In this document: piece after piece, positions 46,880 to 58,851 of the stretch | How positions within the stretch are numbered: the first letter of the stretch is position 1 | Layout of the letters: each line of letters begins with the position of its first letter | From: Liriodendron chinense | Lineage: Eukaryota > Streptophyta > Magnoliopsida > Magnoliales > Magnoliaceae | NCBI GenBank assembly: GCA_003013855.2 | Contig: PVNU02002353.1 | Location: 2,418,001-2,482,000, forward strand | Length of the DNA stretch: 64,000 nt | Direction: 5' to 3' | The notes under the pieces: model-generated | The model's input: only the letters and a program-made list of their open reading frames with translations | Databases searched by the model: none | What the model was told of the DNA's origin: nothing | Position numbers and translations under genes: made by a program

Positions 46880-47400
46880 ATGCAACCACTCCTTTGGGCC
46901 CACCATGGTTTGTGTTTTATGTAGACCATTCATCAGTTTTTCCTGCTCATTTTAGGGTATGAATCATATTCAAAGCTCAAGTAGACCGTATCACAAGAAA
47001 TAACGTTAAAACCTTCCTAAGGCCCAAAGTGGTTTTTAATATTTTATTTATCATCCAACTTTTTATGTCAGCTTGATCCAAGGCTCAAGAGGACCACAAC
47101 GTGAATTTGCGGTGATAATGAGACCCACATGTGGAAACCTTCATAGGACCCACTGCGGTGTTTATTTGCCATTCAACCTATTCATAAGGTCATATAGATA
47201 TGGATGAAGGGAAAATATAAATATCAGCTTGATCAAAACTTATACAACTCCCAAGAATGTTTTAATGGTGGATGATCATTCCCTACTGTGTGGTCCACTT
47301 AAGCCTTGGATCTGCCTCATTTTTGGGTATGGGATGGACGGCATGGATAAAACACATACATCACTTTAGGCCCCACAGAGCCGTTCCCAGGGCCGTCCTG
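46880..47400. repeat. Foldback family copy
   Basis: The left half GGGCCCACCATGGTTTGTG and right half CTACTGTGTGGTCCACTTAA to ATACATCACTTTAGGCCCC frame about 500 bp. The centre holds two diverged copies of the 'aagctcaag(t/a)(a/g)gacc' block (46974 and 47081). No gene. Confidence 0.5.
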
Positions 47401-47689
47401 GCAGGACAGGACGCACACCTCGGCCAGCTGAGCCAGCTGAGATAGGAACATTGTGGGGGGTACGCCATGACTTTGTATATGCCATCAAACCACGTGATCA
47501 TTCATCGCTCCCTGTGGTGTCTCACCTGAGTATTGGATCAGGCTCTTTCTTTTTCATGGGATGCAGAGCGTGAGGAGCTGCGCAAGATGCACGGTTTGGA
47601 TTCTATAGGCAAGTCACAGGTGGGCCCCACTGAGCTCGACGACCAGCCGTCCACTCCACATTGGCAATCGTCGCCAGCCACCTTCACTA

Positions 47690-47882
47690 TGCCCGTACGA
47701 CGCCGGCCACCCACTGTTCTCAGTCACCCAGCTCGCTCATCGCCGGCCACCCCTATTCTCAATCCCCCCCCTCCGGCCACCCACTGTTCTCAGTCACTCT
47801 GCCCCCTTCGGCCACCCACTATTCTCAGTCACCCTGCCTGCTCGTCACCGGCCACCCCTATTCTCAATCCCCCCCTTCCATT
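47690..47882 (+). repeat. C-rich minisatellite
   Basis: The words CCGGCCACCC and ATTCTCA/GTTCTCAGTCACCC recur five times. A larger unit (GCCGGCCACCCCTATTCTCA then ATCCCCCCC) occurs twice, about 104 bp apart (47741 and 47848). The sequence is simple, proline-rich in translation and unlikely to be coding. Confidence 0.6.
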
Positions 47883-48642
47883 ATTTTCATGAAATTTCAA
47901 GTGACCCTTTTTTGAAAACACAAACTCAAATTCGATTGAAAGAATCAAACTCAGACACGGTTCGAAAACTTGAAATCGATTTGAACTCGCTCAATCTATT
48001 GATCAAGCTGGGCTGCTCAACTCGGCCAAGTAAAGCCGAGTAACAAGCAAGGGTAGTTCCAATCAAGCAACGAGGGGTGATGCACGATTCGACTCTACTC
48101 GTGGACAGCTCTACTTATATTAATTCATTTAATCTTTCAATGAATTGTATAAATTACGATCCCTTAATTTATGCTAATTACCCAGCAGTCCTGACCTTGG
48201 GGTTCATCCGAGATGATCAGTACCACTAATTAAGTAGGCCCCACTACGGATGGTCCACAATCTCAAAATTACAAAGCTCAAACAATAACATGAACTGTCG
48301 GTCTTTAATTCTCTGTTTGCAGGCCACTGTGATTTATAGAAGATAATCCAAGTGGTAGAAATTTTTCAAAGTAGTTATTAATGTAGGAAACAACAAATCA
48401 ACGGTTCAGATCATGCGTTTCAGGAGCCATGTATGGTCCAGATCGTCAAAGACCTCAAATTACGATACTCCTGCAAGGCACCGGTCTCTTATTTATTTAT
48501 TTATTTTTATTTTTCAAGGATCATGAGAATCTCCTGAGAGAAGTTAAACTCTCTTTTTCTCGTATTTAATTCTCCTCGGATTATCCCGCGAGATATCGGG
48601 GCATTGGGTGTCCCACACGTCTTTAGGAATCAGTGAAAAGCT
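47883..48642. other. Intergenic DNA, nothing recognised
   Basis: AT-rich, with a short TTTA repeat at 48490-48515. No gene or clear element end. Confidence 0.4.
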
Positions 48643-48994
48643 TTGATACTCCGGCAGAGTGTGACAGTTCATACACAAATAACCAGAAACTGTAAAGATG
48701 GAAACATTTTATGTACCAAACCATCCAAATCGTGCCCGCTTAAGGTGATTCATAAACCGAAATTACTTCAAATTAAAATCTAAACCGTCTGATTCTTGGA
48801 CATCTAATGGACGGTTAAAATGATAATATTTATAAAATCCTCTAATCGAAAGTAAGAATTATTCGACAGATCTGATTTTGGGTTATGACCTAGTTATTAT
48901 GGGCCCACCATTTGGACAGATTATTTTGAGTTATGCTATGTACACACTTACTAAGTGCACGAGCATGAACTGTTATTCTCTGCCAGAGTATCAA
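48643..48994. mobile_element. TIR MITE, 352 bp
   Basis: The left end TTGATACTCCGGCAGAGTGT and the inverted right end TTGATACTCTGGCAGAGAAT are close inverted repeats; both continue with ACAGTTCAT. No ORF. No target duplication is evident. It is the best-bounded member of the family that also includes 30957-31727 and arms at 24655, 53355, 54575 and 57590. Confidence 0.65.
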
Positions 48995-49114
48995 TCCATT
49001 TCGAATAAAGGAAAAGCTGCAAACAACTCACCATGACACACATACCACAAATCTGCTTTACACCATCACATAATCTATCCAGTAGCCTCTGGTGTTAGTT
49101 CTGCACCATCTATA

Positions 49115-49475
49115 AAATGGTGGTGATTCTTCAAACGTACACGTGGCATAGTTCTAAGGCAATCAAGCCAATCCAAACCATTGAAAAAAAAAACTATGGA
49201 TGAAACATAAGAAAAAAAACCATGCTAATAAGATAACAATAACCCCCTGATTGTTATTTTCGAATTCAGATCACTCATTTTTTAGCATTTAACCATCCAT
49301 TTGATACTGTTAATTGGGCGGTTAAGATTGCTTGATCAGTGTGATTTTAGTGATATTGCTCCATTCAAGATAGGACCCAAAATTCGAACGGTTTGGATAG
49401 AGTGCAACACATGAGTAGATGAGTTGCACTATGTTTTAGCTTTAAATGGTGAAAAACTATCATAGGAGTCATGCT
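49115..49475. repeat. Dispersed repeat, homologous to 42270-42640
   Basis: See the partner copy for the shared blocks. This copy carries ACACGTGGCA at 49139-49148 where the partner has ACATGGCATAG. Confidence 0.5.
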
Positions 49476-49656
49476 TATGTGTCAAGTGGATAATGAAATT
49501 TTCATATGATAATAAAAACATTCACAGTGGTTGTAGATACACCATATTGCATGGGAAGATTTCATTTTTTATTTTTTTATTTTTGATATTTATTTTTTTA
49601 TTTTTTATTTTTATTGTATGGTAAGACTGCAGATACACTGTGAGTAGAAAAATGAG

Positions 49657-50050
49657 ATAAATGGTGGTAACTAACAGGCGTCAGATTTGGTACGGATCCT
49701 CTCACACGACAATAGAACAAGTGAACCACTATTCAATGGACGGCCTAACCGATTTTATTACTAATAAACGGTCAGCCTTTTGTGTCCATTTTCATAATAT
49801 CTTAAATGCTGGTGACTCCACCCACCTTACACGTGGGATGTATTCAAGTCCATCGACCAATATCACACTGATCGGACTATCCTAACCATCCGATACGGCT
49901 AATTGAATTTGGGTGTCCACCATTTCTTCACAACCATCAATTTGATGGCTAGGATTAGTGGGAGCCGTTTGCAATGTCTTATTGGGTTGCTTATAGATCA
50001 AGGAGCATCTGCACCATCTGTACGGTGGATGAGTTACCATCATTTAAAAA
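49657..50050. mobile_element. MITE-like element with inverted ends
   Basis: The left end ATGGTGGTAACTAA and right end GAGTTACCATCAT are inverted repeats about 390 bp apart. The interior is non-coding. No clear target duplication. Confidence 0.4.
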
Positions 50051-52900
50051 AATGGTGAGAAAACGCACACGATAGTTTAGTGGTGGGTTGGGTGGATTGA
50101 AAAGGGTGGGTACCAAACAAGGGAAGAAAATGGACAGGGAATAATGATTTTTATAGTTGTTAAGTAATCACAGCCCTTTAACTAACTAAATTTTAGAAAG
50201 AGAAAGTCTCAACTCCAACCAGCTTTGTATCACAAGTTACCGTCCATCCATCAAATAACTTCCAATCTGCTCCGTTAATTCGAAATCCAACCCTTTCAAT
50301 AGGTTTTTCCAATAATTAAGATCACTTGATGAAAAAATCAGCCGCATTCACTCTTCAGGTGGATCACACTTGGATTGTATTATTTATGACAGTTGAAGAT
50401 TGTTTCATGTGGTGTGGCCCACTTGATGAGCGGATGGGAATGGTTTTTGTAAATGGTTATCTTCATAGTGTGGAAAAACTATTGGAAGGTTTGGATTTGA
50501 AGATTACGTTACAGGTTAGAAGGTATTTCGAGCTTATGGTCCAACCGGTTGGACTAATACTTCTCAAGTAGAAATGGTTGCTTCTGCTTGAATTTTTGTG
50601 CTTCTGTCGTGTGTGGATAAGATCACACGTTAAAACGCGGGAAGATGCTCGAAAAAGGAAATTAGGATGAGTGTGACAGGACGCGTGTCAAGTGGACCAC
50701 ACATGCTTCTGGAAAAGGGCCATAGGTGGGCCCTCTTGGATGGCATGAATCATGAGTTTTTCTTAATTTCTAAAAAAATTTTAGCCATCATGTAATGTAG
50801 AATTGGACGGTCGACCAACCATCAAGTTTGCTAGATTTTTTATATGTATAAATGATCACATACGACCATAGTATCTTAAGCCTATCATGCCATACCATTC
50901 CTTTTTCAGCCATGTGTCATAGGTTCATCAGTATGTCAATGGGGGCAAAAAATCAATTGACACATTCATCAAGTGGGCCACGCAGTTGAAATTGGTAGGC
51001 AGTTTGCAATTTATCCTTCTTTTATTACTATTTTTAGTAAGTTTTTATATTTTTGAATAATTATCACACCTTTACGGCATTTTTACACCACAATGGATAC
51101 TCAAACCTATGTACCGCAAGCTATTGGTAGTCTACCACTAAGGCATAAGTATGGACCTGTGTTTGGTGGATCATGAAATTGTAATTAATAGACCACATTT
51201 CACAGCTAATCTCACATAGGCAACCTGAATATCATGTTTAAATGGCATATAGGGATGGATGGAGTGGATAAAACATATGCATCAATGTGGGGCCCACAGA
51301 TGTAATGGATTTTAAAGTCTACCGGATATCTAACAGTATTTAATCCAATCCTTCCCATAGTTTTCAAATGCTAGGTGAAATTCATATGAGATCAAATGCA
51401 ATTGGGCCGATTTCAACCCCCAGGTAATCTTCATGATGGTGCGCACCTTGCACATGGCTTGGATGCCCTACATGTGCATGTGGGAGACATGGGTAGAAAA
51501 AACTATAATTTAAACTCACAAAAGCTCAACTCAAACCTAACTGAGTCAAACTCAAGAACTCTGATGAGTTGAGTTGACTCAGCGAATCCACTTTTTCCGC
51601 ATTTTTAAGCTATGGAAAAAAAAAAAAAAAAAAAACGGGTGTACGTGCTCTTCTTAGCATTTAATAATCACCTACAGTCGGTGTAAACGTATCATGCAAC
51701 CCCATTTTTCCCACCATTGTGTCACTTTTCCAGGACGTACAAGCCATGAAAAAGTGGGCCCCACCATGAAGATCACATGGTGTAGAAGGTCTATTCATGG
51801 TAGAGTCATCAAGCGGGCCACACCACTGAAATAAATGGGTGGCTGAAGGTCTATTCTAAAATACAAGTGGGCCACACCTAATGAGTGGATGGGGTTGATT
51901 TTTGAGACAGGTGATCTTCATGGTGGGTCATCAGTTCTCTTTAATACGGTGAAGTTGATAGGTGGGCCACTATAAGAACTGCGAAGTTGCATTAACCATG
52001 TCTGGTTGTTAGCCCATTTATGGGTCTAGCTTGGGTTTTAAAGGATCTATAAATGTATGAATGCAAGGGTATGTATAGTTAGCTCTAGGGTTTGAGTACA
52101 TGCCTTGCATTGTTCTTATGATCTAGACCGTTGATTTGATGGGCCCCACCATGGATGGACCATGTGTTAAATATCTTTTGTATCTTGATGATCCTGATGA
52201 CCTGATCTTTTGCCTTTCGTTCTGTGCTGTATGTTGAATGTGAACCGTTGCACTATTGTTTCATGATCCTGAGACACTTCAAGGGGTTAAGAATCACCAT
52301 GTAGGGAATTTTAGGGCATGGTCCATCCATGGTGGGCCCGGCAAATCAACAGGCTTGAATCACATAATCCTTCTTGGGCATGGGGCCCACCATGATGTTT
52401 TTGTGTCATCCAGCCCATCCAGAAGGGTCTTCCTACCATGAAATTGGAACACTGCAAAAATCAGGCCAATCCAACCATCGTGTCGGCCACCATCGGATCT
52501 ATTTCATGGACATTCATGAGTAGGGCTCTCAATGGAACAAGCTTGCAAAAATTGCACACACCATGCGATCAATGGCCTACATAATGGATGGTCAAGATGT
52601 TATGTGAAAAACAGGTGCAATCAGTAATTTGAATCGTTCATTTGGTGGGCCTTTCATGGTTTTCGTAGGACACTCAACCTAACCATCCCATCCATGGCTT
52701 GGAAACTGAATGGAAATAAAACGAGACCAATTTTAAGAAGGACCATCCAATCCATTAAAAAAAAATGTGGCCCATGGCCATGATTTTGTGCTGGAAAAAA
52801 AATGGACAGTCCAGATTGATTAGTCAGACTGTCCACACGTCTCTATGCAATCATAGATATAACCAATCGATGCACTAGAGATCAGTTAATTGGAACAATG
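50051..52900. other. Repeat-derived intergenic DNA with a minus-strand SINE
   Basis: No gene. At 51065-51155, read on the minus strand, GCCTTAGTGGTAGACTACC and GTTTGAGTATCCATTGTGG match the SINE of 14365-14487. A right-end fragment of the foldback family is at 51235-51300. At 51735-52000 repeated AAGTGGGCC(C/A)CACC words mark a decayed foldback. At 52375-52510 an arm of the 395-680 family is present. Poly(A) at 51616-51635. Confidence 0.45.
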
Positions 52901-52954
52901 AATCAGGACTGTCCATGTAGTGGGCCCTACCATAATTGCTTCCTGTTTCAAAGA

Positions 52955-54245
52955 CCATCCACATTTTGGGTCCATCAATTGTAACTTATTGGAAGCATTA
53001 ACACATTTTGGAGGGTTACGATCCACCTACTTAGATGACGACTGGCCATTAATATGTGAGGAATTATATAATACTTAAGCTGCGTATGAAACTTGATACA
53101 CAGGCACTTAGAAATTGTACATGTGGCATATATTAACTCAAATAAACCAATTACATCGTGGGTCCCACCGTCTCCAAGTCACAATCCTAACCTGTGATTT
53201 GCTAACAATTGCTTGTGAAAGTAGGACCATTGGATATTTTCACTTTAACCATCCGCTGGATGTCCACTAATTTAACAGCCAAATAATCAAGTTTAATTTT
53301 TGGTTCATAATACATCTAAATTGTATGCCATCGATTATACTCCGCTAGAGTTTGTGTTGGCGCAAATGGACAATTCATATTGATCAGTCAGACTGTCCAC
53401 ATCCATATGCAATTAGGAGCTTTATGACTTAAGAGTGCAGTGGGAGATCATGAGTGTGTAGCTGAATTTGATTGGATAATAGATTGCTGTTAAAAGTAAA
53501 TCAAATAAGTTACTTTCGGTTAAGCTTTGCATGAGTCTCATTATCAGCTATCCAATCAAATCCCACCGTGGCTTGTCTTGCAATCAAAGTGGTATCCAAT
53601 CCAGTTGCACTTATTGACACAAAGGAGAGCACTCATTTAGAACTGACATGGATTAGGTACTGTCCCTGCGGCCCTGCATAGGCAAGGTATGGTGAGATTT
53701 GAATGGATAGCAGAAGATCAGAGATGGGGCCAGACAAAACATGTTTCAAAGTACTTATAAGGCCCTATCTTTAACAGCAACCTATCATCTAATAAACCCT
53801 GTTAGCATCTAATTAAAACATCCCCCAATATATGTGTCTCGTTCATGTCATTCATTCATTTTATCAACTCATTTTAAAGCATGAGATCTAAATTGAACCA
53901 TATACAAAGTGCAAGTGGACCACACCAAAGAAGACCGGAGATAATGACATCCACTCTTGAAGCTTTCCTGGCCCTACAGTGATTTTTATTCGTCATCTAA
54001 CATGTTCATAAGATCACACAGACATGAACAAAGGGAATACGCAAATATCAGCTTGATCCAAACATTCTGTTACCCTAAGAAGTTTTAAACAGCCGGCGTT
54101 CAATTCCCATTGTTTCCTGTGGTATGGTCCACTTGAGCTTTGGATATGCTTCATTTTTTAACTCATGCTCTAGAATGATCTGAAAAAATAAATGTACAGC
54201 ATGTATAAGACACATACTTCACAGTGGGCCCCACAGAGTTTACTC
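52955..54245. repeat. Large duplicated segment, copy A
   Basis: Matches 57113-58640 over its length in the same order: CATCCACATTTTGGGTCCAT, TTGGAAGCATTAACA, ACTTGATACACAGGCACTTAG, ATTGCTTGTG, AGTCAGACTGTCC/AGTCAAGAGTGTCC, AACTCATTTTA-AGCATGAG, TTTTTATTCGTCATCTAAC, GCTTGATCCAAA. It contains one TIR-family copy (53090-53355) and one foldback copy (53820-54240). Non-coding. Confidence 0.7.
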
Positions 54246-54261
54246 AGTAGGCAATCCACAT

Positions 54262-54595
54262 CCGTTTCAAAGACCATCCAAAATGTGGTCCATCAAGTGT
54301 AAATTATTGGAAGCATTAACACATTTTGGAGGGTTTTGATCCACCTACTTAGATGACCAGCCTCTTGCAATTGAATGTCTTAATGGCCTGTGATGACTTG
54401 GTGTGGCCATTAATATATATGATACTCAGGCTGTTGTACGATGACACTTGATACACAGGCACTTAGAAATTATACATGTGGCATTTATTAACTCAAATAA
54501 ACCAACTACATCGTGCGTCCCACCTTTATGCCACATGTGCAATTTTAAGTGCATGCATACCATCCATTACACTCTGCCAGAGTATCAAAGCTTCC

Positions 54596-54597
<2 letters not shown>
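54262..54597. repeat. Duplicated segment, copy B (partial)
   Basis: Repeats the beginning of copy A (TTTCAAAGACCATCC, GGTCCATCAAGTGTAA, TTGATACACAGGCACTTAG). It then jumps to a right TIR end, ACTCTGCCAGAGTATCAA (54572-54589). It is directly adjacent to copy A, in the same orientation. Confidence 0.65.

Positions 54598-54630
<33 letters not shown>
54598..54630 (+). repeat. (CA)n microsatellite
   Basis: About 16 CA dinucleotides, just after the TIR end of copy B. Confidence 0.95.
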
Positions 54631-54631
<1 letters not shown>

Positions 54632-57112
54632 TGCGACTGTGGTCTAGTGTCGGATTTGTCACACGTGCCAAAATTGTAGATGTGTGGGAGATCTGAGCCA
54701 TGCATAATGTGGATGGTGATCAGGACCTTTCATTAGGGCACATCTGATTCTTACGGGTGAGACCCTGGTTTGGTGATCAGGACCGTTCATTTAATAGTTT
54801 CTAACATGGATGGGGGACCAAACTTGTCTTTTTTAAGAAACCAAGGAAATTCTAAGTCCAGAAAAATGAAAAGTAAAAAACCAATGACCAAACACCCCAT
54901 GAAACAATGCTTTGGTGGATACTCGGTCAGATGAAAATCATGAACTTAATCAAATGTTCAATTCGTGTGGCCCACTTTAGATAGATAATCATCCAAAATC
55001 TAGATTTATACGACCATTGCTTTGATTAATAGGCATTTATATATTGAATTTGCATCATGGATAGTATAATCAGGATGGGATTTCATCTAACAGGTCTAGC
55101 GCCACCTCAGCATGTGTCATGTGAGCTGAAAAATAATAAGCTTTGAAGAGGGCAAAATGATAATTTCATGTAGGAAATTTTTGACCGAGAATGTCCTAGA
55201 AATTGTAATGTATGTAATTTATCTATGCTGTCCATCCATTTTAATGTATGACCCCAAAAACGAGGCAGATCCAAAGCTTAAGTAGACCAACACAGAAGAA
55301 ACAGTGGGGATTGAATACCCACCGTTGAAAACTTATCGGGGGCCACAAGTTTTTTATCAAGTTGATATTTATATTTTACTTCATCTAGGTCGTCCATATG
55401 CCCTTATACATGAACAGGTTGGATGGCAAATAAAATTCCTGGTGTGCCGTAGGAAGGTTTCAACCATGGCATCTTTATCACCACTGCTTCCCCTTGTGTA
55501 GCCCTCTTGAGCCTTGGATCTGCCTTCTTTTTTAGTCCATGCCACACATATTACAGCAGGCCCCACATTCCCCCTGCTAAGACTGAATCTGTCCCGGCAG
55601 GAAATTTTACTTTTTCACTGTGGGTCCCACACATGATATGACTAGTTGGCGTTTTTTTTATTGGCACGGGATGGAATGTGTCTAAGCATCTGCTAGGCAC
55701 CATCTACGTCCATATTATCATCCATTAAATATTAATAATCACCAGATTAAAAAATTAAAATTAAGGAAATTTATGATAGCAGTCTAAATCAGGGCTGATT
55801 ATTTGTACCGTTTACTTTGATGTATAATTTCTTAATGCCTATCAACCAAACATTTTCTACCATAGTGACAAAGCTTTTCTATTTGCAAGCTTATTTAATA
55901 AGGGGGCGTTTGGATTGTAAGCTACAAGCTACCAATGCCTTAAGTAGCTTATCTTGATTTCTAATTATTAAACTGATGTGATTAAGTAACTTTAAATAAT
56001 AATAATAAAAACTACTTATAATTGTTCATAAACAATACTTATCTCAAATAAGTTACTTATCTACTGCTATAAGTAGAAAAAGTAACTTATTTGATGGTAT
56101 CCAAACGGCCCGCTTGAGTGCAAAAAGTTATTCACCTACCCATAGTTAAGTAGGGCCCACTTTATTATTTGTATTCCATCTAACCCACGCATTAAGCAAG
56201 CCCCACCATAGTCATTGGATGCTTAAAAAATCAGGACTATCCAATAATTATGTGGACCAATCCACATAAAATAGTTGATAACCACCCAAAATCTTAAAAT
56301 TCATGTCATGGTCCACCTAATAGTTAGATCAGTCTGATTTTTGGATATCCCACTTTCAAAATAGGGTGAACTTTCTAAATAGGTTGGATACCATAAACAC
56401 TAGCCCTATTCGCCTCCCTCACAAAATAAGCTTATTTTACAATAGTCTACGAGGAACTATCCTCTTTACCAAAATGTTCATACTTTTACTTTAAAAGTTA
56501 GTCAAAGAGTTTGATACGTAAATACTCACTATACATATAAAGATACAGATTATACATATATTTGATGTGGCTAACTTATTTGATGGACCAGATCTCTTTA
56601 GTATCCATGGGGTTGAAGCCATCACCTTAGTGACTTGGTCTCATTAGAAGAGGTATTAGATGTGAACTTTGACATATAGCCTTAACTTTTCCATTTCTGA
56701 GGTGTAGTCAGTTGGATGCATGTAAAAGGTGGGCCACACCATAAATATCACAAAACAAAACAAAAAAAAAGCAACAAAAAAAAATAAATTGTTTATTGAT
56801 TTTGATAGGGCGGCCCACATTTTTTTTTTTTTGTCAGTCATGCAACCAACCCACCTAGTCAATCGCGCAACACACCCACTCAGTCAGTCATGCAACACGC
56901 CCCCACTGGTGCTGTCAGCAGCAGGAATTTCACCCTGATGGGTTTTGAGATCGAGACCACTTGTTGAAACTCTGCATAGTCTACCACCGAGGCCAGGCCC
57001 CGAACCCGGGGGTGGTCCACTTATTGACTAGATCTTGGCAGTGATGCCCACCTTTTACATATTCTAACAGTAGTCACGTGTTACATTTGCAAGGCTTGAT
57101 TTCAAAATTCCA
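54631..57112. other. Repeat-derived intergenic DNA
   Basis: No gene. A foldback-family copy occupies about 55200-55580 (GAAACAGTGGGGATTG; CCACTGCTTCCCCTTGTG). At 56940-57005, read on the minus strand, CTCGGTGGTAGACTATGC and AGAGTTTCAACAAGTGG resemble the SINE family. 55900-56110 holds a mirrored pair, GGGGGCGTTTGGATTGTAAG and GGTATCCAAACGGCCCGC, so a further small TIR element of about 205 bp is likely there. Confidence 0.45.
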
Positions 57113-58640
57113 TGCTCCATCCACATTTTGGGTCCATCAATTGTAACTTATTGGAAGCATTAACATATTTTTGGAGGGTTACGATCCACCTACTTAGATG
57201 ATCACCAACCTCTTGCCATTAATATGTGAGGAATTATATAATACTTAGGTTGCGTATGTCACTTGATACACAGGCACTTAGAAATTGTACATGTGGCGCA
57301 TATATCAACTCAAATAAATCAATTACATAGTGTGTCCCACTGTCGCCAAGTCACAATCCTAACCTTTGATTTGTGGACAATTGCTTGTGGAAATACAACC
57401 ATTGGATATTTTCACTTTAACCGTCCAATGAATGTCCACTCATCTAACGGCCAAATAATCCAGTAGCTTAATTTTTGGTTCATGATTCATCTAATTTGTA
57501 TACATAATTTGGAAGGTTTAGTTTGACCATTTGTATGCCAAATTTGCCATTTTGAGTGCCTGCATTTCATCTATTATATTCTGCCAAAGTTTGTGGGGGC
57601 ACGATTGGACAGTCCAGATTGATTAGTCAAGAGTGTCCCCACACCCAACCAAGATCTTTATAACTTAAGAGTGCTCCGAGAGATTATAGGTGTGTAACAG
57701 GATTTGATTGGATGGTAGACTGTTGTTAGACTCTCATCAAAATGACTTCCATCCAAGCTTTACATGGGTCCGATGGCCATCCAATTACATCCCAGCATGG
57801 CATGCTTGTCGGTGCGAGCAGGGCAGTACTCGATCCAATTACACCTATTGATGCACTGGAGAGCACTCAATTAGAATGGACTTGGATTAGGTACAGCCCC
57901 TGCTTAGGTGGGAATTGAAGGGATAGCAGACTGATGCATTTAATGCCGTCAGTGTTAATATGTACTGAGCTGGACCAATCATGCATCGGCAAAACAGGAA
58001 AACCCTGCTAAAGCAGAGCAGACGGTCTGGATTCCTTTTAAAAGTACCTATTAAGCCCCATCTTTGATATTGGCCTACCATCCAATAAACCCTGACAGCA
58101 TCCAATTAGAAAATGGTATGGTACCCTCTACATTGTACTACACATGGCAGGGGTATCTATGAATCAGGACTCTCCATGTAGTGGGCCCTACCATGATTGG
58201 TCCTTATTTCAACTAAGTAAACTGTATAGGCCCACAGTAAGGTATGGCCCCATGATGTGTGTCTTATCTATGTCATTCATCCATTTTTTCAACTCATTTT
58301 AGAGCATGAGCTGTAAATTGAACCATATCCAAAGCTTAAGTGGACCATACCAGGGAAGACGGTGATAATGACATCCACGGTTGAAGCCTTCCTGGGGCCC
58401 ACAGTGATTTTTTATTCGTCATCTAACCTGTTAATAAGGTCACACAGACAAAGGGAAAACGCAAATATCAGCTTGATCCAAAACTTCTGTGGCCGTAAAG
58501 AAGCTTTAAACAGCAGGTATTCAATTCCCACTGTTTCATGTGATGTGGTTCACTTGAGCTTTAGATATGCTTCATTTTTGGGCTCATGCCCTAAAATGAT
58601 CTTAAAAAAATAGATGGATGGCATGGATAAGATCAGTGCG
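57113..58640. repeat. Large duplicated segment, copy C
   Basis: Co-linear with 52955-54245 with roughly 10-20% divergence by eye and an extra block at 58140-58210, which itself matches 52900-52945 (ATGAATCAGGACT, CCATGTAGTGGGCCCTACCA). Non-coding. Confidence 0.7.
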
Positions 58641-58790
58641 TAAGGTGGGACCACAAAACGTGAAAAATTAAGTGGGTACCCTCATCGTATAAGCCAGACC
58701 CATCCATTCATTTTTGTGCATGGATGGCCCCCTCTGATGAGTTAAGGAGGCTGATTTTTCCATTCGGTTGTGTTAGACAGTGGGGCCCAC

Positions 58791-58794
<4 letters not shown>

Positions 58795-58848
<54 letters not shown>
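58795..58848 (+). repeat. (TA)n microsatellite
   Basis: A pure run of 27 AT dinucleotides. Confidence 0.95.

Positions 58849-58851
<3 letters not shown>

Noticed and set aside
47533..47915. Proline-rich ORF of 119 aa
   Set aside because: Created by the C-rich minisatellite at 47690-47882; also open in a second frame, with no gene context.
54598..54630. CRISPR-like or regulatory repeat
   Set aside because: A plain CA microsatellite; there are no spacers, and the window is plant nuclear DNA.
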